Below are positions 1 through 8,323 of a stretch of DNA of 41,594 nucleotides, piece after piece. The stretch is from NCBI GenBank assembly GCA_964502525.1, contig CAZCXH010000024.1, positions 1 through 41,594 on the forward strand. The letters are read 5' to 3'. The stretch is from DATLYB01 sp964502525. GTDB taxonomy: Bacteria; Bacteroidota; Bacteroidia; Chitinophagales; CAIOSU01. Position 1 is the stretch's first letter; each line of letters opens with the position of its first letter. A program made the position numbers and the translations under genes. The notes beneath the pieces are model-generated. The model was not told the DNA's origin and made no database searches. It saw nothing but the letters and a program-made list of their open reading frames with translations.

Positions 1-87
1 GGTTTTCGAACAATTTGAACTGTGGAATGTTCGGTATTAACCAAGAGTATGTCTCTTTCTTTCGGAAATTCGACTACTCTTGGTATA
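1..87. repeat. Dispersed hairpin repeat, copy 1
   Basis: This stretch matches 32538-32624 over its whole length with about ten differences by eye. Both copies hold a 10-bp inverted repeat (ACCAAGAGTA at 40-49 and its complement at 75-84) around a loop of about 25 nt. The left edge may be cut by the window. It lies just upstream of the ABC permease gene. Its nature is unknown; it could be a small non-autonomous element or a structured RNA. Confidence 0.7.
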
Positions 88-161
88 CTTTAAGGATGCG
101 TAGTTTTGATGATGCGAATTAATTTTTTTTCAAGAAAGAATGTGAACGCGCCTTCATAATT

Positions 162-977
162 ATGAGTCAGATTACAATTACCAGCCGGGGTGATAAACTG
201 AGCGATTACTTTCGGAAAACTTACCAGTTCAAGCATTTAATACTATCGTTGGCCCGAAGGGACCTGAAAGTTCAATATGCGCAAACGTTTTTGGGATTTC
301 TCTGGTCGGTTATTCAGCCGCTGACAAGCCTGCTGGTATGGACGTTTTTTTTTGATAAGCTGATAAAAGTGGACACCGGTCACATCCCCTATCCTTTATT
401 TGCATTCTCCGGCATGATAGGGTGGTACTATTTCACCAATATCTTCAGCAATGCCGGCACATCGCTGGTCAATTCGCAGGACTTGATCCGTAAAATTTAC
501 TTTCCCCGCATCGTTCTTCCCTTGTCAAAGGTGTTGGTTGGATTCGTTGAATTCATCATTTCGATTGCGCTGCTTTTTATAATAATGATCTTCATGGGCA
601 CATCGCCCTCATGGAAAATTGTTTACCTGCCTTTTTTCATTTTGTTCAATATTATCACCGGGCTTGCATTCGGTCTGTGGCTGAGCGCGCTTACGATCCG
701 GTACCGTGATTTCCAGCACATCATCCCCTTCCTGATTTATCTGGGAATATGGCTGACTCCCGTGTTTTATCCCTCCACGCTTATTCCCGTTGAGTACAGC
801 TTTTTTGTCTATACCAACCCGATTGCAGCCGTGATAGCAGGATACCGTTGGTCGCTGCTGGGGGGAGATTCCATTTCACCTTACTACCTGATTTCGTTCG
901 TGCTGATGCTGCTTGTACTTGTCAGCGGTTTTGTTTACTTCCGCAAAAACGAAAGCATCATAGCGGATTACATCTGA
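162..977 (+). CDS. ABC-2 type polysaccharide/O-antigen export permease
   Basis: The 271-residue protein is an integral membrane permease of the Wzm/KpsM (ABC-2) family, which exports lipid-linked polysaccharide across the inner membrane together with a separate ATPase. About six hydrophobic segments are visible, starting near residue 45 (FLGFLWSVIQPL) and ending near residue 260. The family-typical stretches RRDLKVQYAQTFLG near residue 32 and the WLTPVFYP motif near residue 202 are present. Length fits the family (about 260-280). The partner ATPase is not in this window and may lie to the left. The next gene is convergent, with 12 bp between the two stop codons. The specific glycan exported cannot be told from sequence. 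Confidence 0.9.
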   Translation: MSQITITSRGDKLSDYFRKTYQFKHLILSLARRDLKVQYAQTFLGFLWSVIQPLTSLLVWTFFFDKLIKVDTGHIPYPLFAFSGMIGWYYFTNIFSNAGTSLVNSQDLIRKIYFPRIVLPLSKVLVGFVEFIISIALLFIIMIFMGTSPSWKIVYLPFFILFNIITGLAFGLWLSALTIRYRDFQHIIPFLIYLGIWLTPVFYPSTLIPVEYSFFVYTNPIAAVIAGYRWSLLGGDSISPYYLISFVLMLLVLVSGFVYFRKNESIIADYI

Positions 978-989
978 GGACTGACCTCA

Positions 990-1856
990 TCAGGCAAGAA
1001 AATAAGCCTCGGTATAAGGCTTGAATTTTTTTTCATTTTTAAGCGCACCTGCTTTACCGGTGAACAAACCAAGAGTTTCATTGCTGATATTAAGTTCGCC
1101 TTCCGGAAAGAAGTCAGGCAGCCAACTTAATTTGCGCTGGTAAAGGGCGGTTGAATAAGCCTGATAAATCTTTTTTTGCACGGAGTAAGGAAAAGGATAA
1201 ATCAGGGTTTTAATCAACCGGGAAAGTTTCCGGTATGATTCCGCCTTTTCCATCTGTGCGGCATTCGCTTTGGGACCGCTGTAGTCGGCATGAGGCAAGC
1301 CGCATTCATGCTCCATCTCTGCCAGGAACGTTGCAGGATCCTCGTTCAGCAACTCAAATGGAAGGATCACCACATTATTTCCATAGACCTCCTTATAAAT
1401 GCTGATGAGAAAGTCGTAGTCGTAAAAATCAGCAAAATATGCTGAGTATTGCTGTTGAAAATCCTTGAACGAAAGGATCCCTCCGATGCTTACATATTGC
1501 CAGTACATGGAGCGGAATGCGGATTCAAATCCACGGGTTATGATTAAAACTGTTGCATCCGGGAAAACAGCATAAAGCGAATGAAGAGTTTTTTTCTGAT
1601 GTTTCTTGATATCGTATGGCTTGAAGCGGATGCCAACGATGTCCAATTCTCCCTGCCAGACGCTAAGCTGCTCCTGGCTAAGTACGTAATGCTTATCTGT
1701 TTCACTGACTAACCCGGCAATAATTTCACCGCTGCCAATGTAGCTGCTGATCAAGTGACCTTTCTCAACAAATAATTCAGGGTTGCTATCAAAATACTGC
1801 CAGAGGAAATTAGAGCCTGTTTTGGGATAGCCTATGTGTAAGAGAACCCGGGACAT
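990..1856 (-). CDS. Sulfotransferase-family protein
   Basis: The N-terminus carries a PAPS-binding P-loop-like motif, HIGYPKTGSNFLWQ at about residues 7-20, typical of PAPS-dependent sulfotransferases (5'-phosphosulfate binding). A second typical stretch, VLIITRGFESAFRSMYWQY (about residues 103-121), fits the 3'-phosphate-binding region. It would transfer sulfate from PAPS to a hydroxyl or amino group of a glycan or other metabolite; the acceptor is unknown. An in-frame TTG lies one codon before the ATG at 1856; I prefer the ATG. The gene starts 6 bp after the tsf stop on the same strand, so it may be read through from the ribosomal operon, which is an odd neighbour for a sulfotransferase. 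Confidence 0.8.
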   Translation of the reverse strand: MSRVLLHIGYPKTGSNFLWQYFDSNPELFVEKGHLISSYIGSGEIIAGLVSETDKHYVLSQEQLSVWQGELDIVGIRFKPYDIKKHQKKTLHSLYAVFPDATVLIITRGFESAFRSMYWQYVSIGGILSFKDFQQQYSAYFADFYDYDFLISIYKEVYGNNVVILPFELLNEDPATFLAEMEHECGLPHADYSGPKANAAQMEKAESYRKLSRLIKTLIYPFPYSVQKKIYQAYSTALYQRKLSWLPDFFPEGELNISNETLGLFTGKAGALKNEKKFKPYTEAYFLA

Positions 1857-1862
1857 CAAGCA

Positions 1863-2693
1863 TTAGGAACCCAGCGACACCCGCCTGAAAGCCACAACCT
1901 TCAGATCTTTATCAACCTCTTTCAGCGCCTGTTCTACCGTTTTGTTGTTGTCTTTCACAAACTGCTGGTTGAGGAGGGTGCTCTCCTTAAAAAATTTCTG
2001 GAGCTTTCCCTGCGCGATTTTGTCGAGCATATTTTCGGGCTTGCCTTCGGCTTTTGCCTGCTCTTTCCCGATTTCCAACTCGCGGGCGATGGTGGCCTGG
2101 TCAACGGAGGATTGGTCAACGGCAACAGGGTTCATGGCTGCAACCTGCATGGCGATGTCCCTGCCAATGTTCTCGACACTGGTGTTGAGAGGTTTGTTCA
2201 TCTGAACCAAAACAGCTACCCGGTGGGAGTGATTGTAAGCCACCACAGCATCTCCCGAAAGTTTCTCGTACTTGGAAAGCTTGATGTTTTCATTGATTTT
2301 TCCAACCAGGTCGTTGAGCTTATCTTTCACGCTGCTGCCGTTAATTGAAAGTCCAAGCAGGTCATCCAGCGAATTCGGTTTCTCTTTCAGCGCAAGGTCT
2401 GCAACCTGCTGCGCGAAAGCGACAAACTCCTGATTTTTTGCCACGAAATCGGTTTCGCTGCTGACGTTGATTGCCACACCGGTTTTTCCGTCAGGAGAGG
2501 TTTTGGCGATTGCTACGCCTTCATTTGCTGCTTTGCCTGCTCTGAGTTCCGAAACCTTAGCTCCCTTTTTTCTCAGGTAATCAATTGCCGCCTCCATGTT
2601 GCCATTGGCTTCAGTCAGGGCTTTCTTGCAGTCCATCAATCCTGCGCCTGTTTTCAGCCTCAACTCATTTACCGCTTGTGCTGTTATCGTCAT
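1863..2693 (-). CDS. tsf: Translation elongation factor Ts
   Basis: EF-Ts is the guanine-nucleotide exchange factor that recycles EF-Tu-GDP in the cytoplasm. The N-terminal UBA-like domain (VNELRLKTGAGLMDCKKAL, about residues 8-26) and the exchange motif ISSETDFVAKN-like stretch (here VSSETDFVAKN, about residues 77-87) are clear. At 276 residues the length is normal. It is the last ribosomal gene of rplM-rpsI-rpsB-tsf, 123 bp behind rpsB; that gap carries AT-rich near-tandem words of period 7. Confidence 0.97.
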   Translation of the reverse strand: MTITAQAVNELRLKTGAGLMDCKKALTEANGNMEAAIDYLRKKGAKVSELRAGKAANEGVAIAKTSPDGKTGVAINVSSETDFVAKNQEFVAFAQQVADLALKEKPNSLDDLLGLSINGSSVKDKLNDLVGKINENIKLSKYEKLSGDAVVAYNHSHRVAVLVQMNKPLNTSVENIGRDIAMQVAAMNPVAVDQSSVDQATIARELEIGKEQAKAEGKPENMLDKIAQGKLQKFFKESTLLNQQFVKDNNKTVEQALKEVDKDLKVVAFRRVSLGS

Positions 2694-2735
2694 TTGCTAA
2701 CTTTTTTATCTTTATCTATCGGCAAGTTTTATGTC

Positions 2736-2817
2736 TAATGATTAATAATTAATCACCATGTTCTGAACTTGTCGCTTTAGCCGTACAACAATAATAATTA
2801 ATGTCTAAACTTTAAAT
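2736..2817. repeat. AT-rich period-7 words between rpsB and tsf
   Basis: Three adjacent heptamers TAATGAT, TAATAAT, TAATCAC run at 2736-2756. A second block at 2797-2817 (ATTAATG, TCTAAAC, TTTAAAT) reuses the words TTAAT and TGTCTAA. This belongs to the window-wide period-7 boundary repeats. The AT-rich composition makes chance similarity more likely here than at the GC-richer sites. Confidence 0.5.
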
Positions 2818-3725
2818 TATTTTTTCCTTACCGGCTTGCGTTCAGCTTCCTTCTTTCTTGCAGCAAGTTTCGCTTGTTTCACTTCTTTCTGCGTTTCATC
2901 ATCTTCGCTCTCATAAACTTCCTCCACTTCTCCTCCGAATTTTTCCTCAACCCCTTCTTCAGCAGCAACTCCTTCAGTTTCCTCGTCAGTACCGGTTTCA
3001 GCAGCCTTCGCAGCGTCAAGGTCATCTTTGTCTTTCTTCCGTTCCTGCAATCCCTCAAGCACCGCATCCGTCAGGTATTGCGTGATGATGTTGATTGATT
3101 TCGATGCATCATCATTTGCAGGAACCGCGAAGTCAACCTCCGTTGGATCGGAATTAGTGTCCACCATTCCGAAAGAGGTGATATTTAATTTGTTCGCCTC
3201 CGCTAAAGCGATATGCTCGTGGCTGATGTCAACCACATAAATTGCAGAAGGAAGCCTGTTGAGTTGTGCGATACCGCCCAAAACTTTTTCCAGTTTTTCT
3301 TTTTCACGGGCAAGCACCAGCCTCTCCTTTTTGGTAATGGCTTCCGAAGAGCCCGGATCAGTCAGCATTTTCTCGATGCTTTGCATCTTCTTCACCGATT
3401 TGCGGATGGTGGCGAAATTGGTGAGCATGCCTCCCAACCATCGCTCGGTAACGTAGGGCATGCTCACTTTTTTGGCGCACTCTTCCACAATGCCTTTGGC
3501 TTGTTTTTTCGTTGCGACAAATAAAATTTTCTTGCCTGAGCGCGCCACCGATTTCAGCGCTGTGGCCGCCTCATCCAGCTTGTCCTTTGTTTTGTACAGG
3601 TCAATGATGTGGATGCCCTTTTTTTCCATGAAGATGTAAGGAAGCATCTTGGGATTCCACTTTTTCCTCAGATGACCGAAATGAACCCCGGCATCCAATA
3701 AATCCTTGTGAGTGACTTGTGCCAT
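2817..3725 (-). CDS. rpsB: 30S ribosomal protein S2
   Basis: Ribosomal protein S2 binds the 30S head-body junction. Recognisable stretches are LLDAGVHFGHLRKKWNPKM (about residues 9-27) and FVATKKQAKGIVEECAKK followed by ERWLGGMLTNFATI (about residues 92-107). Bacterial S2 is usually 230-260 residues; here about 70 extra C-terminal residues are present, first very acidic (Glu/Asp-rich, residues 235-277) and then Lys/Arg-rich. Such charged tails occur in some Bacteroidota S2 proteins. It lies 18 bp downstream of rpsI in the same operon. Confidence 0.97.
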   Translation of the reverse strand: MAQVTHKDLLDAGVHFGHLRKKWNPKMLPYIFMEKKGIHIIDLYKTKDKLDEAATALKSVARSGKKILFVATKKQAKGIVEECAKKVSMPYVTERWLGGMLTNFATIRKSVKKMQSIEKMLTDPGSSEAITKKERLVLAREKEKLEKVLGGIAQLNRLPSAIYVVDISHEHIALAEANKLNITSFGMVDTNSDPTEVDFAVPANDDASKSINIITQYLTDAVLEGLQERKKDKDDLDAAKAAETGTDEETEGVAAEEGVEEKFGGEVEEVYESEDDETQKEVKQAKLAARKKEAERKPVRKK

Positions 3726-3743
3726 ATTATTAATAAATGATTC

Positions 3744-4130
3744 TTAACGTTTGCTGAATTGCGACCTCTTTCTTGCCTTGCGCAACCCCGGTTTTTTTCT
3801 TTCCACCTCGCGAGCATCACGGGTAAGCAGCTTGGCGGCTTTGAGCTTTGGCCTGTTTTCCGAATTTGCCTTCACGAGAGCGCGAGCTATAGCCATCTTC
3901 ACGGCATCTGCTTGTCCCTTCACCCCGCCTCCATTAACGTTGATGGTGAAATCGTAATCTTTTGATTCAACCAGGGCGAGCGGCTGCTCAACCCTTTCCC
4001 TCAAGTGGAGAACGGGAAAATAATCTTTGTAGTCCTTCCCGTTGATGGTAACGGAGCCTTTGCCTTTAGAGAAAGAAATGCGGGCAACTGCCGCTTTCCT
4101 TCTTCCCACTGATGTGTTCTCTGCGCTCAT
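3744..4130 (-). CDS. rpsI: 30S ribosomal protein S9
   Basis: S9 is a 30S head protein whose C-terminal tail reaches the P-site tRNA. The 128-residue product shows the start GRRKAAVARISFSKGKG, the internal GGGVKGQADAVKMAIARAL and the canonical C-terminus GLRKARKRSQFSKR. It begins 3 bp after the rplM stop and is certainly cotranscribed with it, the usual rplM-rpsI arrangement. Confidence 0.98.
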   Translation of the reverse strand: MSAENTSVGRRKAAVARISFSKGKGSVTINGKDYKDYFPVLHLRERVEQPLALVESKDYDFTINVNGGGVKGQADAVKMAIARALVKANSENRPKLKAAKLLTRDAREVERKKPGLRKARKRSQFSKR

Positions 4131-4133
4131 GGA

Positions 4134-4577
4134 TTAAAAGTTAAATGGTTTGGGATTTTGTGCCTTGTGAGGATGCTCTGTGCCGGCATACACATAAAGC
4201 TTCTTGAACATCTGCCTGCCAAGGCTGTTTTTGGGCAGCATGTGCTTGATGGCTTCTTCAATCATCCATTCCGGCTTTTTTACCGCAACTGATTTGGGAG
4301 TTGAAAACCGCTGACCGCCCGGATAACCCGTATGGCGGGTGTAAACTTTATCTGTCCACTTTTTGCCGGTGAATCGCACCTTGCCGGCATTGAGCACGAT
4401 CACATAATCTCCGCAGTCAACGTGCGGGGTGAAATAAGGCTTGTTCTTTCCGCGCAGCACATGGGCTATCCTCGATGTCAGCCTGCCGAGGGTTTTATTT
4501 TCAGCGTCAACAATGTACCAGTCATGCTTGACGGTATTGTCATTTGCTGAAACTGTCTTGAAACTGAGTGTATTCAC
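4134..4577 (-). CDS. rplM: 50S ribosomal protein L13
   Basis: L13 is an early-assembly protein of the 50S subunit. The family signatures WYIVDAENKTLGRLTSRIAHVLRGK (split as WYIVDAENKTLGRLTS then RIAHVLRGK, about residues 21-45), VVNA-like YVIVLNAGKVRFTGKKW and the MLPKNSLGRQMFKKLYVYAG stretch are all present. Length 147 is normal. It is the first gene of the minus-strand operon rplM-rpsI-rpsB-tsf, with a likely promoter at 4617-4624 about 40 bp upstream of the ATG. Confidence 0.98.
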   Translation of the reverse strand: MNTLSFKTVSANDNTVKHDWYIVDAENKTLGRLTSRIAHVLRGKNKPYFTPHVDCGDYVIVLNAGKVRFTGKKWTDKVYTRHTGYPGGQRFSTPKSVAVKKPEWMIEEAIKHMLPKNSLGRQMFKKLYVYAGTEHPHKAQNPKPFNF

Positions 4578-4875
4578 GGTTTTCGCTTAAATCAGTTATT
4601 ATTAAAAAAAGGTTGGCAAAGATATTGGTTTGAGTCTGTCCAAACAAGGCTGAAACGATTTTTTTGAAGCATAGCCTTGTAACTGATTGGTTATCAGGTC
4701 AATTTTCGTCAGGTTTTTAAATTTTACCGGTAATCGTGTCCGCATATGTCGAGTAAAGCTGTGGCGCCAATATGGCGTTCTCTATTGGTCGAGTAGAGCG
4801 TTGAATGGATTATGCTATCAAGCATCAGAAAATCAGTTGAAAAACCATCAAAATCCGTATCTTGGTATGCTTTAA
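4578..4875. other. Intergenic region between divergent rplM and sigma-factor genes
   Basis: About 300 bp separate the rplM start from the sigma-factor start on the opposite strand. Apart from the rplM -7 box at 4617-4624, no convincing gene, hairpin or repeat is seen. A short open frame at 4687-4875 has no recognisable product. Confidence 0.5.
4617..4624 (-). promoter_or_regulatory. Probable -7 box of the rplM operon
   Basis: On the minus strand this reads TATCTTTG, a perfect match to the Bacteroidota -7 consensus TAnnTTTG. A TTTG lies 16 bp further upstream (4641-4644), slightly closer than the usual 19-21 bp, so the -33 assignment is weak. The implied 5' leader is about 35 nt. Confidence 0.6.
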
Positions 4876-5505
4876 GTGTCAGTTATAAGTCAAAACATAC
4901 CCCTGGTACTGACTTTATTCATCCGTTCGGGCAAGCGCAGCCACGAAAGCGACTCTGATTTGGTGCAGAAGTATCGTAACTCCGGGGAGTCGGTTCATAT
5001 CGGGGAACTTTTCCAACGCTACACGCACCTCGTTTTTGGCGTTTGCATGAAGTATTTCAAAAATGCGGATGACAGCAAGGATGCCACGATTGAGGTGTTT
5101 GAGAAAATAATGGTTGAGCTGAAGCGGCACGATGTTGAGAATTTTAAACCCTGGCTCTACTTTGTCGCAAAAAATTACTGCCTGATGAAATTGCGAAAGG
5201 TGGCGTCATTATCCGCGCACCAGGAGGGATTTGCACGGTTTTATCATGACTTTATGGAATTCGAGGACGTTTCACATCTTCTGAACGGAAAGGCTGACGA
5301 TAGCCAGGTAATCGAATTTCTGAAACACGGCATTGAAGAATTAAGAGAGGAGCAGCAGCAGTGCATCAGGCTGTTTTTTTTCGAAAATAAATCTTACGAG
5401 GATATCGCGAATCAGACAGGCTACAGTTTGATGCAGGTGAAAAGCTTTTTGCAAAACGGGAAGCGCAATCTTAAAATACATATCCAGCACCGCTATGGCA
5501 AGTGA
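4876..5505 (+). CDS. RNA polymerase sigma factor, ECF (sigma-70 family)
   Basis: The 209-residue protein has the layout of a Bacteroidota ECF sigma factor. Region 2 is around residues 28-95 (SDLVQKYRNSGE, RYTHLVFGVCMKYFKNADDSKDATIEVFEKI). Region 4 is around residues 145-200, with the helix-turn-helix YEDIANQTGYSLMQVKSFLQNGKRNL. It would direct RNA polymerase to its own regulon and is probably held inactive by the membrane protein encoded next, which it overlaps by 11 bp. The chosen start is a GTG at 4876; the first 20 residues are not typical of the family, so translation may begin later, nearer SDSDLVQKY. Confidence 0.9.
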   Translation: MSVISQNIPLVLTLFIRSGKRSHESDSDLVQKYRNSGESVHIGELFQRYTHLVFGVCMKYFKNADDSKDATIEVFEKIMVELKRHDVENFKPWLYFVAKNYCLMKLRKVASLSAHQEGFARFYHDFMEFEDVSHLLNGKADDSQVIEFLKHGIEELREEQQQCIRLFFFENKSYEDIANQTGYSLMQVKSFLQNGKRNLKIHIQHRYGK

Positions 5506-6646
5506 AAAGAAAATAATGATGTTTGATGAGTCCACGGGGATGCTTACGCTGGATGTGATGACTGCATACATCAATAATGAGTTGTCGCCTTCCCTGCGCG
5601 GGGATGTGGAGAATTTTCTCGCCAAAGATGAAATGCACAGGGACATTATCGAAGGGCTGAAGCTGATGCGCGATAAACACCTGGCGGAGAAAACGATTCA
5701 TTTCATCAACGAGAAGATAGCCGGGCGCACGGGAGCCGAGGTTAAAAGCAGCCTGTCATTCGAGATTCCTCCGGTGCTCACCGAATATAGAAAAATGGCC
5801 GCGGTAATTGGCGGAATACTGGCGATATCAGGGATACTATTCACGCTGATGCTGCTTAGAGAAGCGCCATCGGGCATCGCATCCAGCGAGCAGGAAATAG
5901 ATCAGCAGGAAACGGTTCAAACGAAGGCAGCGCCACCACCGCATCAGGAAGCCATCACTGTTGAGGAAAAGATTACAAAAGCGGATGATACACCAGCAGG
6001 CTTGGCTGCCGGAACATTTGCCGACACCATCATTACTGAACAAGACAGTGCGGCCTTTTCTGCGAAAGCAACCGGGATGAACGAAATTGCGGAGCTAACC
6101 AACAGAAGGAGCAGCGCGGAAATCGCACCGGAGGAGAGGCGGTTGCGACCGTCTGCGAAAAAACTCATGACCGATGATATAAGCACACCCGCTAAAGGAG
6201 CGGAAATCACCAGCCTTGCCGCTCCCTCTGCCGCAAACGGTGACACCGGCATTGCTGACAGCAACGCTCAGGCATCTGACACAGTAGCCGCTTCGCTGGA
6301 TGCAAAGGAGCAGGCAGCAGTGTCCGTGAAACAGGCGCCAGCGGCTAATATGGAGATGCCCGAATTTCCAGGCGGAGAAGCCGGATTGCGAAAATATATA
6401 AGGGATAATTTGATATACCCGAAGGAAGCCAAAGACAATGGCGTTCAGGGAAGTGTAGAATTGGAGTTTTATGTGGGCACCACGGGCAGGGTGAAAAATA
6501 TCCGCGTTACAAAGGGCGTCAGCAAGGACATCAACGCAGAAGCAGTTCGCCTCATCACGGACATGCCCAAGTGGAAGCCGGGTAAACTCGATGGCAAATC
6601 CTCAACCCTGCAACAGCATTTGACGATTGATTTTGTGATTGAGTAA
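5495..6646 (+). CDS. Anti-sigma-like membrane protein with C-terminal TonB domain
   Basis: The start overlaps the sigma-factor gene by 11 bp, so translation is coupled. The N-terminal cytoplasmic part (residues 1-100) has MTAYINNELSP and a helical segment like anti-sigma N-terminal domains, but no zinc-binding HxxxCxxC is visible. One membrane segment lies near residues 103-121 (AAVIGGILAISGILFTLML). A long, Ala/Thr-rich, low-complexity periplasmic linker (about residues 130-290) leads to a TonB C-terminal domain (about 293-383) with MPEFPGGEAGLRKYIRDNL, YPKEAKDNGVQGSVELEF and the final KWKPGK. The design would link an outer-membrane TonB-type contact to release of the sigma factor; that function is inference. 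Total length is 383 residues. Confidence 0.85.
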   Translation: MASEKKIMMFDESTGMLTLDVMTAYINNELSPSLRGDVENFLAKDEMHRDIIEGLKLMRDKHLAEKTIHFINEKIAGRTGAEVKSSLSFEIPPVLTEYRKMAAVIGGILAISGILFTLMLLREAPSGIASSEQEIDQQETVQTKAAPPPHQEAITVEEKITKADDTPAGLAAGTFADTIITEQDSAAFSAKATGMNEIAELTNRRSSAEIAPEERRLRPSAKKLMTDDISTPAKGAEITSLAAPSAANGDTGIADSNAQASDTVAASLDAKEQAAVSVKQAPAANMEMPEFPGGEAGLRKYIRDNLIYPKEAKDNGVQGSVELEFYVGTTGRVKNIRVTKGVSKDINAEAVRLITDMPKWKPGKLDGKSSTLQQHLTIDFVIE

Positions 6647-6746
6647 TATCTGAAGCCGGAACATACAATGCCTTTGCACGATTAAAATATTTTGTATTTT
6701 TCACAGCCCTTCATTTCCAAAACAGCCACCGCCTTAAACAAGCCCC

Positions 6747-7469
6747 ATGCCTAAATATGTTTGGTATAGAGGAATCGTGAAGAATATCATTGATGAAACG
6801 TATAATATCAAGCGGTTTTTCATCGAGGTTCCTGAATTGAAGAATTATGAATTCCATGCCGGGCAATTTGCCATGCTCGATTTGCCCATCCATTCCAAAA
6901 TCACAACCCGTTCCTATTCCATCGCGTCTCGCCCTAATTCAGGCAACGTGGTGGAACTGATCATCGTGCTTAACGAGGCCGGATTGGGAACGCATTATTT
7001 ATTCGACCAGGTGAATACGGGATCGGAACTCACCATTTCCAGCGCCATCGGAAAATTCCTGCTGCCGGAAACCATTGACCGCGACATTTGCTTCATCTGC
7101 ACGGGCGTGGGCGTGGCTCCTTTCCGCTCGATGTATCAGGATATTTACCATAGGAACATTCCGCACAGGGATATTTACATGATTTTCGGAACAAGGCGGG
7201 CTTCAGACTTGTGTTATGTCAGCGAACTCAGGGAAGCCGATGCCAAAAACAAGAGTTTTCATTACGTGCCTACGCTCTCACGTGAAACTTCTCCCGAATG
7301 GACGGGCAAAAAAGGATATGTGCATGATGTATATAAGGAGCTGTTCAGCGACAGGCGACCTGCTTACTTCTACATCTGCGGCTGGAAGGCAATGATCTTC
7401 GAGGCAAGAGACACTCTGATTTCAATGGGGTACGAAAGATCTCAGATTAAGTATGAGTTGTATGATTGA
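6747..7469 (+). CDS. FAD-dependent oxidoreductase, ferredoxin-NADP reductase family
   Basis: The 240-residue protein has the two domains of the FNR superfamily. An FAD-binding barrel carries the flavin motif TTRSYSIAS (about residues 52-60). An NAD(P)-binding domain carries CTGVGVAPFRSM (about residues 117-128) and ends with an aromatic residue region (YELYD) as in FNR-type enzymes. It moves electrons between NAD(P)H and a ferredoxin, flavodoxin or haem partner; no iron-sulfur domain is fused, and the partner is not in the window. It stands alone on the plus strand, 100 bp after the anti-sigma gene. Confidence 0.88.
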   Translation: MPKYVWYRGIVKNIIDETYNIKRFFIEVPELKNYEFHAGQFAMLDLPIHSKITTRSYSIASRPNSGNVVELIIVLNEAGLGTHYLFDQVNTGSELTISSAIGKFLLPETIDRDICFICTGVGVAPFRSMYQDIYHRNIPHRDIYMIFGTRRASDLCYVSELREADAKNKSFHYVPTLSRETSPEWTGKKGYVHDVYKELFSDRRPAYFYICGWKAMIFEARDTLISMGYERSQIKYELYD

Positions 7470-7580
7470 ATGCTTGTGGAATAGATTTGCCCAGTTCCAT
7501 AGAGAATTTATTGATTGTGATACTGATTGAACATATCCCCATCACAGTTCGTTTTTTACACTTGTTTCGGGATAATTTAT

Positions 7581-7677
7581 TTAAGGGCAGTTCTAAAAAT
7601 TGCTCTTTTTATCGCCTCACCCCTTCCCTCTCCAAAAGGAGAGGGAGTAAGTGGTAGAATTTTTGGAACTGCTTTAA
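7581..7677. mobile_element. MITE-like element, GGGCAGTTC family, copy 1
   Basis: The element has terminal inverted repeats of about 20 bp (TTAAGGGCAGTTCTAAAAAT at the left, a degenerate complement at the right) and a central hairpin CCCTCTCC-AAAA-GGAGAGGG. It matches the inverted copy at 13235-13329 at roughly 90 percent by eye. Both copies are bordered by TTAA, which could be a target duplication or the tip of the repeat. No coding capacity. Confidence 0.75.
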
Positions 7678-7698
7678 GTTTGTTGGCAGCCAAGCTTG

Positions 7699-8022
7699 TT
7701 AATTTTGACTCATCGTATTCAATTTCCTAATCCTTTTCTCTCTCTTTATTTGATATTCTAAAATGTCCCTGTACAAGGAGCAACTTTTTGAAAAAGTTAA
7801 ATGAGATAAAGAGCAAGCTGTATTCATATCTTTAAGAACACAAACAATCCCTGAAATATCTCCGGTATTGTAAACATCTGTTATAGTTAATTCTGTTTTT
7901 AATGTAATGGAGGTGTCTTTATCTCTGAATATTTGAACAAGCTCTCGTATTGGATATGCCTTTAATGGCAATGCTATTTTCAGTTTTTGAGTTAAATCCT
8001 CATATTGTTCTTTAAAGTCCAT
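7699..8022 (-). CDS. Hypothetical protein, 107 residues
   Basis: I do not recognise this protein. It is a soluble-looking product without signal peptide or membrane segment, starting MDFKEQYEDLTQKLKIAL and ending in a basic stretch (KREKRIRKLN). It has two Cys in SLSHLTFSKSCSLYRD. The ATG start, the balanced composition and the lack of any overlapping better frame support it as a real gene. It is flanked by the MITE-like element on its 3' side and a gene-poor 300 bp on its 5' side. Confidence 0.55.
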   Translation of the reverse strand: MDFKEQYEDLTQKLKIALPLKAYPIRELVQIFRDKDTSITLKTELTITDVYNTGDISGIVCVLKDMNTACSLSHLTFSKSCSLYRDILEYQIKREKRIRKLNTMSQN

Positions 8023-8323
8023 AATTTAGAATTTGATTTTCATTTTAATCGAAGTTAACTTTTTAATTCATTTCGCGCAGCTTTTCCGCAGGGACAACTT
8101 GGCACGTTGGAAATGGGAAAATTTTCAGCTTACAGACTCCGGCAAGATGAAACGTTCATGAAATAAATTTACGCCAGGATTGTTTCCATAGAAATTTGCC
8201 AATTGTGATGGCCACAGGAAGGCTGAACTCAAAGCAACGCGCATTCTCATGCCAGACAAGGGCATGACTGATTAAACTCTGATTCGTGGCATACCTCGAG
8301 TCGTGCCGCGAATGGATGCATAA
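8023..8323. other. Gene-free region with a short dispersed-repeat fragment
   Basis: No gene is seen. Around 8235-8265 is a stretch (CAACGCGCATTCTCATGCCAG) similar to the sequence right of the IS110 element at 24346-24370 and, inverted, to 22883-22897. It also holds an inverted repeat CATGCC-N6-GGGCATG. Confidence 0.4.

Noticed and set aside
2817..3050. Long charged tail of S2 as a frameshift artefact
   Set aside because: The tail is in frame, compositionally coherent (acidic then basic) and ends in a normal stop; similar tails occur in the phylum.
4687..4875. Short frame upstream of the sigma factor
   Set aside because: No recognisable domain and no start signal; it lies in the divergent promoter region.
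4855..4876. Similarity of CTTGGTATGCTTTAAG to the end of the dispersed hairpin repeat
   Set aside because: It is only about 17 bp with one mismatch, and a chance match is expected at this scale.
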